Origin: Apoda limacodes
Lineage: Eukaryota; Arthropoda; Insecta; Lepidoptera; Limacodidae
NCBI GenBank assembly: GCA_946406115.1
Contig: OX291544.1
Coordinates: 18,493,521-18,557,520 of the forward strand
Reading direction: 5' to 3'
DNA: 64,000 nt
Part shown: positions 22,901 through 34,199 of the stretch, piece by piece
Layout: each line of letters starts with the position of its first letter
How positions within the stretch are numbered: the stretch's first letter is position 1
Translations under genes and position numbers: made by a program
Notes under the pieces: generated by a model
What the model was told of the DNA's origin: nothing
The model's input: only the letters and a program-made list of their open reading frames with translations
Databases searched by the model: none

Positions 22901-23394
22901 TGAGTAGCCATATCATGAACTTTCGATTTATTTCGAACTTTAGCCTCCTGGTTCCACTTCCACCACTCTAGGTAAGTAAGCACGCTCCTATACCTACGTG
23001 AATTATATGTATTAAACTGTCTAATACATGTTCTATGTATGGTTCTATTGTACCTCTACCTTTTAATAGAAGACAATCATTCCATTCACAGTGTGAAATT
23101 TATACATAAGGGGCACGCCGCTGTCTGCCCCGTTCAAAAACCTTGAAATCTAGTTTACCCAACCAAAAAATCTCAAGATGACAGCAACACAAAGTAAGGT
23201 CAAGATATAGCAAATAAAAAATGAAAAAGCTTGTAATTTAGTGTCAGTTTTACTGCCGCGCTAGCTGTGAATTCAATTTTCAATTAATGTCATATTAAAA
23301 TACTCACCGGGCGGGCCTAAACCGGTACCGAGATTATTTTGAACAGAAATCTCATACTCGTAGTAGTGGGTACAAATGATTTACAATCAATGAT

Positions 23395-23490
23395 TCAAAA
23401 TAGCAGCTAACTAGCGCCGCCATAAGATATTTGTAATTTTCTCTTCGGAGAGAGCTAGTTTCGAGAATCCTTGTGTTGAAAAGAATAATT
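23395..23490. repeat. Left end of the TAGCGCCGCCATAAGATAT MITE family
   Basis: AGCAGCTAACTAGCGCCGCC then ATAAGATATTTGTAATTTTC matches the left end of the fuller copy at 24525. Confidence 0.5.
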
Positions 23491-23629
23491 ATTTAAATTA
23501 AAAAAATCCGACTGCAAAACATTTAGAACTAATAAATAAGTAGGTACACCTAAAACATACCAAATATTTAACTATGAGCAGACGGAACTCTGCTTATCTC
23601 AATGTTTTAAGGTAAATACATAGTACCTA

Positions 23630-23940
23630 GAGAACCGAGCTTCGCTCGTTTTTTTTTAGCAACGCCATCTATTGTCAAGTAGCTGAACAACCGCCATCTA
23701 TTGTCAAGTAGCTTTAACGTTGCTGTTTCGGTATGACTACTCGCCAGTAGATGTCAGAAAGTGTCATATTTTTCAATTTATCATTGCCTAAACAAGGATA
23801 AAACGACGTTTTCTGAAAATGAAACCTAGCTAGATCGATTTATCGCCCCCGAAACTCCCCAGATACTAAATTTCATGAAAATCTTTGGAGCCGTTCCCGA
23901 GATTCAGATTATTTATAAGATTATATACAAGAATTGCTCG
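23630..23940 (+). repeat. Dispersed insect repeat (CGAGCTTCGCTCGTT family)
   Basis: GAACCGAGCTTCGCTCGTTT opens the copy. An internal AACGCCATCTATTGTCAAGT block is present twice (23660 and 23690). It ends with ACAAGAATTGCTCGTTT. Internal AATTTCATGAAAATC is typical. Non-coding. Confidence 0.6.
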
Positions 23941-24169
23941 TTTAAAGGTATTAGCCAACTACTACGAGTTTATACGAGTAGTTAGCAATCTGTAGGTACT
24001 ACCTACTATTTGTACAGATTTGTACTTGGATTGAAATGAGCCTAGTCTGCTTGTAGTTTGATATTAATTGGTATGTTTTAGGTGATTTTCTTTTTAGTTT
24101 TTAATATTTTGCAGTCATGTTTTTTATTTACAGCATTTTAGTTTTCGTTTTTTTACCTTTTTTCTACTT

Positions 24170-24345
24170 GCGCTTGACTATTTTATGTACCCTGTAACAC
24201 TCAAAAGAGGGACACTTTTAATTTGAGACCTCATTCATCGAAATCGGTCTAGCCGTTTAAGCTACAGAAGGTCACAATGGAACGGACATACACACATACA
24301 CACGCCCTATATACGCGCGCAAAACATTACCCTCCTTTACAAACA
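24170..24345 (+). repeat. Dispersed repeat fragment
   Basis: ATCGAAATCGGTCTAGCCGT followed by ACAGAAGGTCACAATGG and an (ACACATAC)n stretch ending in GCGCGCAAAACATTACCCTC is the 3' part of a common lepidopteran dispersed repeat. Confidence 0.45.
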
Positions 24346-24519
24346 TCAATGTGGAATATAATAATTAAATAGCTATAATATTACAGCCAATTTTTAGGCT
24401 ACGAAAAAGTATAAATTACAACCATTAGAAAGCATTGAATAACAATTTATTATCCTAATTAAATTTAAACATAAATATAAATGACATATATAAGTATTTT
24501 TGTTTATTTCCTTTTAAGG

Positions 24520-24765
24520 GCCCTCTTACAGCCATCTAGCGCCGACATAAGATATCCTCAATTTTCAAACTTCGTAGAAAACGAATTTCTAAAATCCAAA
24601 TTTTGGAAATATTAAACTAGTCATAAGCTATTTTTAGAAGTTTTCATACAGTTTTTAAATAATACCTGTGAGTTGTAGTTGGCATTTCTGCAAAAAGTGG
24701 CCGTTTTTGAGAATATCTAATGGCGCTGCTAGTAAGCTGCTAAATGCCCCTTAATTTCCTTGATA
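24520..24765. repeat. MITE-like element with inverted ends, about 240 bp
   Basis: The left end CAGCCATCTAGCGCCGACAT and right end GGCGCTGCTAGTAAGCTG pair as imperfect inverted repeats, each adjoining AAGATAT or its complement. A partial further copy lies at about 25010-25250 (GTGGCCGTTTTT...CTAATGGCGGCGCTAATTAT). Confidence 0.55.
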
Positions 24766-25329
24766 ATGTTACCGTACGACAGGATTGTTTTAAAAAATAT
24801 TACTGACTTACAATTTAGCGTCAAAAATCCGACATTTTGATTTTTTTAAGCACCTTTCTATGGACACTTGAGACGAAAACGATACCTTAACTGTCACAAT
24901 CCATCCAGCCGTTTAGAAGATACGAGTACACGATTCGCGTGAAAAACATAACCCTTCCTTGGCTGTTAGGTAACAAAACAAGCCATATGCGATTCTTGGA
25001 ACTTTTTTTTATTACTTTTAAAATATATCTGTGAGTTTTAGTAAGCATTTTTGCTAAAAGTGGCCGTTTTTATACCTTCTTCAATACATAGATATATCCT
25101 ACTTTGTAAATAATACAAAACGTTCTAAAAATAGCCTATGACAAGTTTTGTATTTTCAACATTTAGATTTTTTTAATTTGCTTTTTTCGAAGCGAAAATT
25201 TAAAATATCTAATGGCGGCGCTAATTATTATTAGCCAATATAATAATAATTATAATTTTTGGATATATCACACGCTATCAGGTCCAAAAGTATCTGGTTA
25301 GTCCGAAACTATACAACAGACATAAATAC

Positions 25330-25462
25330 TTATATATACTTTTTTTTGTTTATACATACATATCATACAGAAATACACCTAGACTCAAGCAAACACAAAT
25401 GCTGATATATGTTTGTCCAGTGCGGGAATCGAACCAACACCCAGCCGGCCACACTACAAACT
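25330..25462 (-). repeat. tRNA-derived SINE fragment, inverted
   Basis: GTCCAGTGCGGGAATCGAAC is the reverse of a B-box-containing tRNA-like head. Upstream AT-rich ACATACATATCATACAGAAA matches the SINE at 27330-27375. Confidence 0.65.
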
Positions 25463-25465
25463 ATA

Positions 25466-25546
<81 letters not shown>
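25466..25546. repeat. (TA)n microsatellite, about 80 bp
   Basis: About 40 uninterrupted TA dinucleotides. Such a tract is likely to be length-polymorphic and prone to collapse in assembly. Confidence 0.95.
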
Positions 25547-25549
<3 letters not shown>

Positions 25550-25767
25550 AGAGATTTTTATGACGTGGCGCGTAAGTTGTATATGATTAAAGTAAGGGTT
25601 GTGCAAAAAATAAAGTGCGGAAAACATTGATTAAGTTTGTATGGAAATTTGTCAATTTACACAGTTCACAATTTCCACCTTCTGACATCGGCATAGTATT
25701 CATATGATACATGGTACACACGTACGTAACGGGAGTATACACCACTTACCAAACACCACTATATATA

Positions 25768-26045
25768 TACTAGCTGTTGCCTGCGGTTTCACACCCCCTA
25801 AATTCGGTTATCGGTGTAGGATTTCACACACACGACTCACACTTGACGTCTTCATGTTGCCTATGTCCTTCCCCGGGACTAAAACTATCTCCATGCCGAA
25901 TTTGCCCGCGTAAAATTACAACGGCAACTCCTCAATTAATGATAAAACACCGACTTACGCCGTTATTAATTAGCATAGGCTGATAGACCTTTCCCGAGAC
26001 TCAAACTATCTTTATGGCGAATTGGTACAGCGGTTTAAGATATAT
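25768..26045 (+). repeat. GCCCGCGG / TTTATAATATTA family element, 3' truncated
   Basis: TACTAGCTGTTGCCTGCGGT, then AATTCGGTTATCGGTGTAGG, GCCTATGTCCTTCCCCGGGA and a second CCGAGACTCAAACTATCTTT unit, ending at CAGCGGTTTAAGATATATAC where LINE sequence begins. Confidence 0.65.
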
Positions 26046-26049
26046 ACCA

Positions 26050-26616
26050 TCGAAACCATGGTTTCCCGTCGTCGTGATTCTAATAGAATGTTTACTACAT
26101 CTATATTGTCGCCATCGTTTAAGACGTGCTTATACTCTGGTTCATTTAGCTAATCTAAGGATCAGGGACAATGCTTTTTGTGAATGTGGCTTAGACGAGA
26201 AAACTATGGATCATAGATTGTTTTGACGCCCAAAACTGTCGTCGTCATTGTATGAATTACTCCCCCGTTTAATCCCTCGTCCTATTAACCTGAAATGCCT
26301 CCTCACTTTGTATATTCACGTAAAGTCATCAAAATTTTTTTCATTTAATGACATTAGACTTTGGAATTTATATATTTTATTGTATTTATCTTTATGTATT
26401 GTATTAGTATTTATAAATATGTATGTAATCCTATGTTGTTTTTAGTTACCTAGTAGTTTTTGGTTTTGTAGTGTTATGTACACTGACTGGCTGAGTAAGC
26501 TTAATATTCATATTAATAGAAATCGTTTACCGGCATCTTTCTGATTTCTTTTCGTGTAAACTGACATTGGCAAATATTTGGAAACTCAATTAAAGCGAGA
26601 AAAAAAAAGAGAACGT
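26050..26616 (+). pseudogene. LINE 3' end with zinc-knuckle tail (copy 1)
   Basis: Translation gives AFCECGLDEKTMDH and, after a stop at 26224 in place of the expected C-P, SSSLYELLPRLIPRPINLKC. This is the end of a LINE ORF2 with the C-x-C-x6-H zinc-knuckle region. The 3' UTR contains TTTGGTTTTGTAGTGTTATG, AACTGACATTGGCAAATATT and ends in a poly-A run after TTAAAGCGAG. The same sequence is present at 35035-35618 with a better preserved frame. Confidence 0.75.
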
Positions 26617-27064
26617 CTTCTTGCGCAAAATCGTAAAATAAACCAAGGAGATACATATACAATGGCCGGTAATCTTCAAAAAAAACAGATAGTAAAAACG
26701 AGCATTATATTGGGGAGTTTTGGCACGCATCTGAAGGAGTGGTGTTTTTTTTCTGTTTAATTTTTCTAAATTCATTTAGTGTGTTTCGATGTGTACCTAT
26801 ATTTTAGCAGTGTTTTACGAAAACGTGTTAAGAATTGTGCAGCGAAGGCTCATGAATAGGGAATTATGAAGAAATAAGCAGGACATGACGCGCAATTTCT
26901 CAAGGATGCGCACAAAATCTCCCGCCCAAATCCTCGATAATACTTGAATATGGCGCTTTGCCAAACTAGAAATAAGCACAATATTATATTGAAAAACATC
27001 TAGGTACTGATTAAAGTAGGTATCAAAATATTCTATAGACAGTAGCGCCACGCTCAATTACATA

Positions 27065-27672
27065 TTGTTGTAGGCCGGTAGCAATGGAGTCCATATATTG
27101 GCCGACCGCGTATTGTACGGCCAATAATCAAATATTAGCGTTAGCTTAGATTATTGGCCTAAATTTAGTAGTAGTTGTTGTAGTAATAAATTATTACAAT
27201 GATATCATTCTAGCAATTTATGATTGTAGAGATAAATAATTTTTTTTTTGACATTACACACAGCGCCATCTAGCCCCAAAGTAAGCAAAGCTTGTGTTAT
27301 GGGTACCGGGCAACGGTTACAAATACATATAGAATTTTTTTTTGTAAATACATACATATCATACTTAAATACACAAATGTTTGTCCAGTGCGAGAATCGA
27401 ACCCACACCCTCTGCACAGTATTCGGTCACACTACCAACTAGGCTGCGAGGGAATCAATGTTTATAATGAAATGAATACAAAACACAATCATAGTTGTTT
27501 CTTGTCGATGATACTGGCTTCGGATTATTAACTGTATATTATTTAGTTGTACAATATTTGTACGGACCAATACTTCACAGCCAATAAAGTGCGCCCACAA
27601 TACATGTACACGGATTATTGGCCGTGCAATATTGGTCGTACATTACTGGTGCGGACGGAACTATGTACAGGA
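27065..27672. mobile_element. Decayed inverted-repeat DNA element with a nested SINE
   Basis: The left part TATTGTACGGCCAATAATCA (27110) and the right part GGATTATTGGCCGTGCAATA (27612) are complementary, and ATTGGCC words recur around both. This suggests a non-autonomous TIR element of about 600 bp. A tRNA-SINE occupies its centre. Exact termini and target duplication could not be fixed. Confidence 0.45.
27240..27452 (-). repeat. tRNA-derived SINE, inverted, near full length
   Basis: The minus strand reads from the tRNA-like head (complement of CGAGAATCGAACCCACACCC and ACTACCAACTAGGCTGCGAG) through the AT-rich middle to the complement of CACAGCGCCATCTAGCCCCA. Same family as 8836-9112. Confidence 0.75.
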
Positions 27673-28865
27673 GGCGACACATCAAGCTACCCACGAAAAC
27701 ATACCTATAACTAAAACGTATCGCTATAGATAAATCGTCGGAAAGAGACTGAACACAGCTGCGTCTGCGAACATACTATAGATATATGTTTACTACAAAC
27801 ATGACTGAAAGCCGGCGCGGCGGGCGCCGGGTGGGGCGGCGTAATTACCGAGCTCAATCAACATCTAGGTAAAATAGAATAAATCAAAATTTAGTGTTAT
27901 CCGTGACGTTGACACGTTTGTTTCATCGTTACCTACCTTTCTAAATTAAAAATGGCACCTCAACTTATCCAAGTGCAGCGGAGAAGTCGGCTACAGAATA
28001 AAAGATATTGAGCGAAAACTCGAATAACAGTAAGTAAATTTACTTTGTTAATTACGTATGTTTGGAGGAACCTATCCATCATACATGAATCACAAGTAGT
28101 AACTTAATAATTTAATCCTTACCAACCTCATACCTACGTTCCGACTGTGGGGCACGGATCCCATTATCCCATTATCGAGGATGTTTACATGAGTTTTTTT
28201 TTTAATAATGCAGGTTTCCTCACGATGTTTTCCTTCACCGAAGAGTCAGTAGGTAATCGATACTTAATATAGAATAATAAATACAATATGAAAGAAAAAC
28301 AGTAATAAAGAAATAATTTTACAGTCTGGTCTTCAATAGGTAACTAAAAGCAGTATCATGAGTGACATTTTATATATTTTTTAGGCATTTGACACCTGTT
28401 TTAAATAAGCGTCAAATTTAAAACATTCTATTTACAGAGAAAAACAATAAGACATTGGATCCTCCGGAACGAGGAAACGGGGGGAGACCTATCGCCATAG
28501 CTCCAAGAGATGCGGCTATAAAAGCGGCTCACCAAATGGAGCCGTTTCTCAATACCCAGAGCACTGATTCTCAATATCACGTAAGTATCATTAATATTTA
28601 ACTGAACTTTGTCGTCGGTTTTATATTAAAAAAATCAGACATGACCCGGTTATCGGCGTGCTTATTTTGTAACTTCAAGGGAATTGATGTTAAAAATCCA
28701 TTGTTTAGCCTTTACGTATTATTTCTTATGCCTTTTACCATTGCCGCTCGCGTACGAATGTTGTGGTATTGCGTGACACACAACACATACGCGCGCGTAG
28801 AAGGTAACTGTAATGGATTTAAATACCGTTCCCATTATAGGTAGTTACTAAATATGCACGCCGCA

Positions 28866-29514
28866 TCAGTGTACAAAAAACTTTTGTTATTTTATAATGT
28901 TACTAGCTGTGCCCGCGGTTCCACCGGCGCTAAATTCGGTTATCGAAACATATCTGATTCCTTGCTCATACCTCAAAAACACTATATTTTTCAGGATAAA
29001 AAGTAGCATACCTATATGTTAATCCAGGGTGTCACCTACCTCCGTACCAAATTTCATTAAAATTATTCTAGCCGTTTGAGCGTGAAGAAGAAACAAACAT
29101 ACCAACACATTCACAAACTTTCGCCTTTATAATATTATAGTGTGATGCATTATCAAGGTAATAGGTAACAGGGAGCAATTTATATGGGTAAAAAAAAATA
29201 GTGACTTTGAGCACAACGAGCCGCCTGTTGGTTGAGGATACTGCGACCTACGATAAACGTGCTTGTTTACAGTCTTTGAGTAGCTAAACTAATCCGGCTG
29301 AGCCCGATTGAGGCCGAAAAATCAAAAAATCACAGAATTCTACTTACGAATTGGAAATGTAATAACTTTACAGGGTTTCAAATTTAAACTCTGTAAAAAT
29401 TATACCTACCTACCTATGTGTGCAATTAGATTTCCGTGTGACCGATCGCTAAGAGTATTAGGGTTAAGGGTTAAGGTGAGTAATGACGACTGCCGGGAAA
29501 TAATTTTAATTCAC
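28866..29514 (+). repeat. 0.65-kb composite repeat, intact copy
   Basis: It contains a GCCCGCGG / TTTATAATATTA family unit (28905-29140) plus about 370 bp more (AGCCGCCTGTTGGTTGAGGA, GATTGAGGCCGAAAAATC). The second copy is split at 30627-30814 and 34200-34639 by an inserted transposon. It lies in intron 2 of the Tc1-like pseudogene. Confidence 0.8.
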
Positions 29515-29566
29515 AAGAAGAGCTCAGCCTTACTTGTAAAGAATAGTCATCGCGAAAATTAGTATG

Positions 29567-29962
29567 GAAAAATCGGCCAAGTGCTAGTCGCTAGTCGCTA
29601 GTCTACCACCACCTATAAAAACAGCAAAAACAATGACGTTTGTTGTATGGGAGCCCCCTCAAATTTTTTTTTTTTTTTTAAGTGAATATATAATTAAATA
29701 TTCTGTGAAGCGTCTACCTGTTGCCGTTATCAATATCGAGCAAAAAAATCACGTTTGTTGTATGGTAGCCACCTTAAATATTTATTTTATTCTGTTTTTT
29801 AATATTTGTTGTTATAGCGGCAACAGAAATACATCTTCTGTGAAAATTTCTACTGTCTAGCTATCACGGTTTATGAGATACATCCTAGTGACAGACGGAC
29901 GGACGGACAGCGGAGTCTTAGTAATAGGGTCCCGTTTTTTACCCTTTGGGTACAGAACTCTT
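29567..29962 (+). repeat. GGCCAAGTGCGAGT family element
   Basis: AATCGGCCAAGTGCTAGTCG, an ACAGACGGACGGACGGACAG tract and the end CCCTTTGGGTACAGAACTCT. A GCTAGTCGCTAGTC stutter is present near the start. Confidence 0.7.
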
Positions 29963-30626
29963 AAAATTTATTAAGAAGTTTAGTGGAAATCCAGTAATTA
30001 TTAATAATTACATTTTTTAAATAAATTTATGTATATGTATTATTTTTCTTTTTAAAAATAGTATTAAATTTAAATAGTATTTTATTAACACACAAAACGA
30101 GGAAATAGACTTTTTGATATTTGGCAACGCTGCCTTTTCGTATGCATCAGCTTTTATTATTGGGTATTTATGAATAAAATTTAATTTTCAGGTTAAGACG
30201 CAGACCGTCCGGCGGCGGCTGAAAGAAGCAGGGCTTCGGCATCGTAGGCTAGCGAAAAAGATTCCGCTAACCGAGGGCATGCTCAAGCAAGAGTAACCTT
30301 TTGCTTGGAATATTATAATTTTGACTGCGTTAATAACACCGTCATATTTGTTGACGAGAAAACTTTTCAATCGCATAAGGACGACAGAAAACTTTTATGG
30401 AGACGAAACAATGTCAATTTAATTTCTGTCGTCCTTAACAGATGGAAAATGTTTGTCTTCCTTCTTATCTCGATAGTCAACTTGGAAAATACCTACCTAG
30501 GCGTTTAACTGCACGAGCTGGGTCGATTGGGTAACTTACGTTTGCAGATTCAAGTTCAAAAAGTAGCTTCAGATCTTATGATCACCCCCCCTTAACTATT
30601 GTTCTGGATCCGCCCTTGCGCCCCGG

Positions 30627-30814
30627 TCAGTGTAAAAAAAACTTTTATTATTTTATAATGTTACTAGCAGTGCCCGCGGTTCCATCCGCGCTAAATTCAG
30701 TTATCGAGCCTTATCTGATTCCTTGCTCACCCCTTTAAAACACTAAATTTTTTTAGGATAAAAAGTAGTATACTTATATGTTAATGCAGAGTGTCACTTA
30801 CCTCGGTACCAAAT
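30627..30814 (+). repeat. 0.65-kb composite repeat, left half of the interrupted copy
   Basis: It matches 28866-29053 up to GGTACCAAAT, where the Harbinger-like element begins. The right half resumes at 34200. Confidence 0.8.
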
Positions 30815-31049
30815 ACATTGGGACCTTTCTGACCCGCTAACCCAAAATTCTGCAAACACAAATGAAACCTATGGCAGTTTTTAGAAGAAGTTACGTCCTT
30901 TATAAAAGTGCAGTTTTTTTTTAAGAAACTAATGGGAATATTGAGGAAAGGATGTCAATATGTTTACCTTTTTAGTTTATTAAAGTTTTAGTGTTCAAAA
31001 AGATTAAGCAGTTAAGATTAATAACGCTCAATAAAAACGATAGGGAAAT

Positions 31050-31505
31050 CGTCCCCCCGATCGACCCGGTCACGGTCGTAAAACTATTGTTAGGCGGCCT
31101 CGGCACGTACTAACGTCCCCAGATGACGATCTCGCTGTCCGGATAGCGAGATTAGTCTCTACGACCTCCCCGAATAGGGCCTCCCTCCAAACACGACGCC
31201 GACGTCCCCGGGTTCGTCGGCGCCCACAAGGATACACTAGGTATCAAAGAGTGCCGGGGCGCTTCTCGCCCCCACTCAATCGCAATCGTACCCGCGTAAC
31301 GGGGAACTCCCCTCCTGGCGGTGACTCACCTTCGGGTTCGAGACTCACGCCGGTCGAAGGGACGCCCCCGAAAGCGACAACCCAAGCCGAGGCTTCCCCC
31401 GCGGGGAGCCCTTGAGCGTTGGGCGCTATATGGGCTGAGGCTCCTTCAGAGTCTCGCCCCAAAAGTCCGGTGAAGCAGTAATGGCTGCAACAGCCAACTG
31501 CATAG
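31050..31505 (-). repeat. GC-rich repeat, copy 1
   Basis: Strikingly GC-rich for this window. On the minus strand it encodes the string GVPSTGVSLEPEGESPP, also seen in the plus-strand copy at 42390-42600. TAGCGAGATTAGTCTC and GCACGTACTAACG are shared too. It lies inside the Harbinger-like element. Probably part of a GC-rich retroelement; the protein string may be a by-product rather than a real product. Confidence 0.65.
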
Positions 31506-31692
31506 TCAGCTCAGAAAAAAAAAATTCCGCTGCCTGCGCATATAGCTCAAACACACACAGTACCGCTTTGCAGTACTTCGTATTTGTCGTTGCGATCTGT
31601 GCGTTCCCTGTGTTTTCCAGTTTAATCTACAACCCCTAGCATTGTTTTACGGATTATACGTTTTTTTGCCCCTGGATTGGATTTATGTTAAA

Positions 31693-33823
31693 ATGGAAAG
31701 ACCTAACCGCTGTGTTGTGTCTGATAAATCTGTGTTACGGCGCAGGAAACATAGACTTTGTCTATAACTGCTTGAAACAAATAGAGGTCATGGAATGGCA
31801 GTGGAATTCTTTTTACAAGAAATAGTGCCGCGAGAGGTATGTACCTATCAATTTTTTTATTCGGTAACTGTTTTCATATGGTTAAAAGAATTATTGTTAA
31901 TAAAAATATAATTGTCGCACATGAACCCATAACCGTAAACTAAAGAACGACAGCCTTTCCTAAAGGGGCATGCTAAGGGGTTTTCACCATAATCCTTTAA
32001 TAAAAACCGTAAAGGGACATCACAGACAGATACGATTGACTTATTTTTAATTTCTACAACTACTTTGCGTATGTGTAAAACGCCACGTTCTTTTTACCGG
32101 TCACATTCGCGTTAATGCGGGGTGGTGAAGCCGAGTTTAAACAAGTGCAGAGAGAGACCATATTGTATGAAGTAATATATACTATGCCGTGGCACTGTCG
32201 CCTTGTTTTAGTAAAGCCGATTGAGCCACAGACGACCAAATTAATACATATACCTACTTATAATATACAGTGTATACTACACGGTTATTATTTTAATATA
32301 GTTATCAAAACTTTTTTGTTTTCAGATCGCATTTAATGGCGCTAGATATACTTGACATCCTTGTTGGCAAAGTGCAGAACGATTCGTACAAACACAACGA
32401 GAAACACCTCGAGTAGTACAACCCGAACCACATGTGCCAGACGTTCAAGAAGCAAGAAATCTCGGGATACAATTGCTTTCTGGCCCTTTTAGCCTTGGTG
32501 GCCATTCTCGTGCCTCGAACACGGCAAGGCGCTGTATATTTGACAACTGTCGCAATGAACCGGCTCACTATATACCGAATTATATCAAGTTTAATGTGTT
32601 AAAAAAATAATATTATTATATCCCACCACTACTACGTGTGTCACCCGCACTTGAGAAATAACGTGTGGGAAGAATTGTTGCTACAAGGGAATCACGACGA
32701 TTTTAACAGTCATTTTATGCTGGATATAGTAAACATAAATAAATGGGGCCTAGATAGAAAACAAGATTTCGAAAGCTTTGATGACGATGAATTCCATTTT
32801 TGGACATCTTTGACAAAGAATCAATTCATTAATATTTTGGATCAAACCCCATGCTTAAGAGCAAGATCACGTACGCCCGCAACAGTTTTGGGAATATTCC
32901 TTTGTAAAGTAAGGAGTAGAGAACCTAATGAAAGATTAGCAACATTGTTCAAAATGAGTAGAAGGGCTTTAGAGAAAAAAACTGGTTGCCTGTAAAGTCG
33001 GTATACGGGCGAAAGTTTTACGTGACAACTTGTGCCTTTCACTTTTTATGTCTGTCTCTCTCGCTCTTAGGCGGGCTAACCATGCCGCGTGCCTCTCACT
33101 CGCTCTCATTGTGAGCGCATAACGTGAGCGGAGCGTAACGCAGTTTCTTGAAGTCACCCGGCAAACCAATTTATAAGACGTTGTCACGTCAAAAACTGAA
33201 TCTAGCTAGGCAATGCTTAACAGAAGATTATGTCCCTCTTCACCTTGGGATAGACCACCTATCAAGAATAGATGTTATGGCGAGAAACTTAACGATACCA
33301 AATACTTTTTTTGGAAATGAAGGTCGTAATGTAGTTGTCGTGTGCGAAGGAAAAAACGAAAGCATGAATTTCTTATTTCAAAGAAAGACATACAGCCTGC
33401 ATAAGTTTAGAAACCTGCTGAAGCCATTTTTAATTATTTGCGCAGATGGGTACATATTAGATGTTTATGGACCCTATGCTGCTACTACATCCGATGCAAC
33501 GATTCTCCGCAATCTTCTCTCTAATGAATCTCGGTCCGGCCTTGAATGGTTTTTCTTACCAGGAGACGCTTTTGTTTTAGATAGAGGCTTCAGAGATGCC
33601 ATATCTAGTCTCGAAGAATGTGGATTTGAACCGCACATGCCACCGACAAGAGCACGTGGAGAGCAATTAACAACGATTGAGGCCAATAAATCCCGGTTAA
33701 TTACAATAGTCGAATGGGGTAGAGGCAATAAATGGCAGAATTAAAAGAGATTTTAAAATCTTCTGGCAAAGCTATTTCAATATCACAATGAAGAACATGA
33801 TAGTTGATTTAAAGATTTTTAGA
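31693..33823 (+). pseudogene. PIF/Harbinger-like transposase pseudogene (two exons)
   Basis: Exon 1 (31693-31836) starts MERPNRCVVSDK, has one in-frame stop and ends at a GTATGT donor. Exon 2 follows TTTTCAG at 32326 in the same phase, has another stop at 32353, then a zinc-finger-like module (CIFDNC at about 32530, then HYIPNYIK). After a shift come VCHPHLRNNVWEEL and the 32636-32995 frame. A MITE then breaks the gene (32975-33199). The DDE part follows: QRKTYSLHKFRNLLKPF, ADGYILDVYGPYAA and VLDRGFRD (about 33574), a DDE_Tnp_4-type core. A last frameshift near 33710 moves the reading to VEAINGRIKRDFKIF, ending at about 33823. With stops, shifts and an insertion it cannot make an enzyme. Confidence 0.75.
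32975..33199 (+). mobile_element. MITE-like insertion inside the transposase
   Basis: It matches the inverted copy at 9770-9985 along its whole length, from ACTGGTTGCCTGTAAAGTCG to TTGTCACGTCAAAAACT, while the coding similarity of the transposase stops before it and resumes after it. The exact termini are uncertain by a few bases. Confidence 0.7.
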
Positions 33824-34199
33824 TAATATTATTGTAATGATTAATAAAGATTTGATGATTCAAACGACAATTGAATTTTTACTTTCCTTTAAATCTATAA
33901 GAATTTAAGAAGGTGGATTAACTAAGTTCATTGTCTTACAACTATTAATGATACATAATATTAATATTATTATTTAACTAAACACATTGACATGATAAAA
34001 CAAAAATTACATGATAAAACAAAAAAAAAGTTTTTTATATATTTTCGAAGATATCTCAGTATTCCCTAGACCCACAATAATGCGCTTTAAGAAGGAACAG
34101 CTAGACATTTCAGACATTTAAATAAGGTATGATTCATCTTTGTTCGCCATGGGTAATTTAGTCCATATTAAAATTAGTCCATAGTAAATGTCCCAATGT

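Larger units (their letters stand above)
27952..30510 (+). pseudogene. Tc1/mariner-type transposase gene with three exons, dead
   Basis: Exon 1 (27952-28029) starts MAPQLIQVQ. After a frame slip it carries the helix-turn-helix residues GYRIKDIERKL, ends with an in-frame stop, and reaches a GTAAGT donor. Exon 2 (28438-28580, after TTTACAG) gives HWILRNEETGG in one frame and GRPIAIAPRDAAIKAA in another, then QYH at a GTAAGT donor. Exon 3 (30192 on, after TTTTCAG) joins in phase 0 as VKTQTVRRRLKEAGLRH, the conserved TVRRRLKEAGL motif. After a single-base slip near 30290 comes VIFVDEKTFQSH, the first catalytic Asp region of the DDE domain, then LLWRRN. Homology fades after about 30420. Intron 2 (1.6 kb) is filled with repeats. 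Three frame breaks mean it is inactive. Confidence 0.75.
30815..34199 (+). mobile_element. PIF/Harbinger-like DNA transposon, inactive, about 3.4 kb
   Basis: The ends ACATTGGGACCTTT (30815) and, in reverse, ACATTGGGACATTT (to 34199) form 13-of-14-bp terminal inverted repeats. The element interrupts a copy of a repeat whose uninterrupted form is at 28866-29514. Comparison with that empty site suggests a target duplication of only 2-3 bp (AT or AAT/CAT), but the bases are ambiguous. Inside lie a two-exon transposase pseudogene, a GC-rich repeat (31050-31505) and a MITE (32975-33199). TIR, short duplication and transposase type agree on PIF/Harbinger or the related ISL2EU group; the choice between them is open. 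Confidence 0.75.

Noticed and set aside
31244..31462. Host protein with the GVPSTGVSLEPEGES string
   Set aside because: It is in a dispersed GC-rich repeat also found at 42370; no start, promoter or splice evidence.
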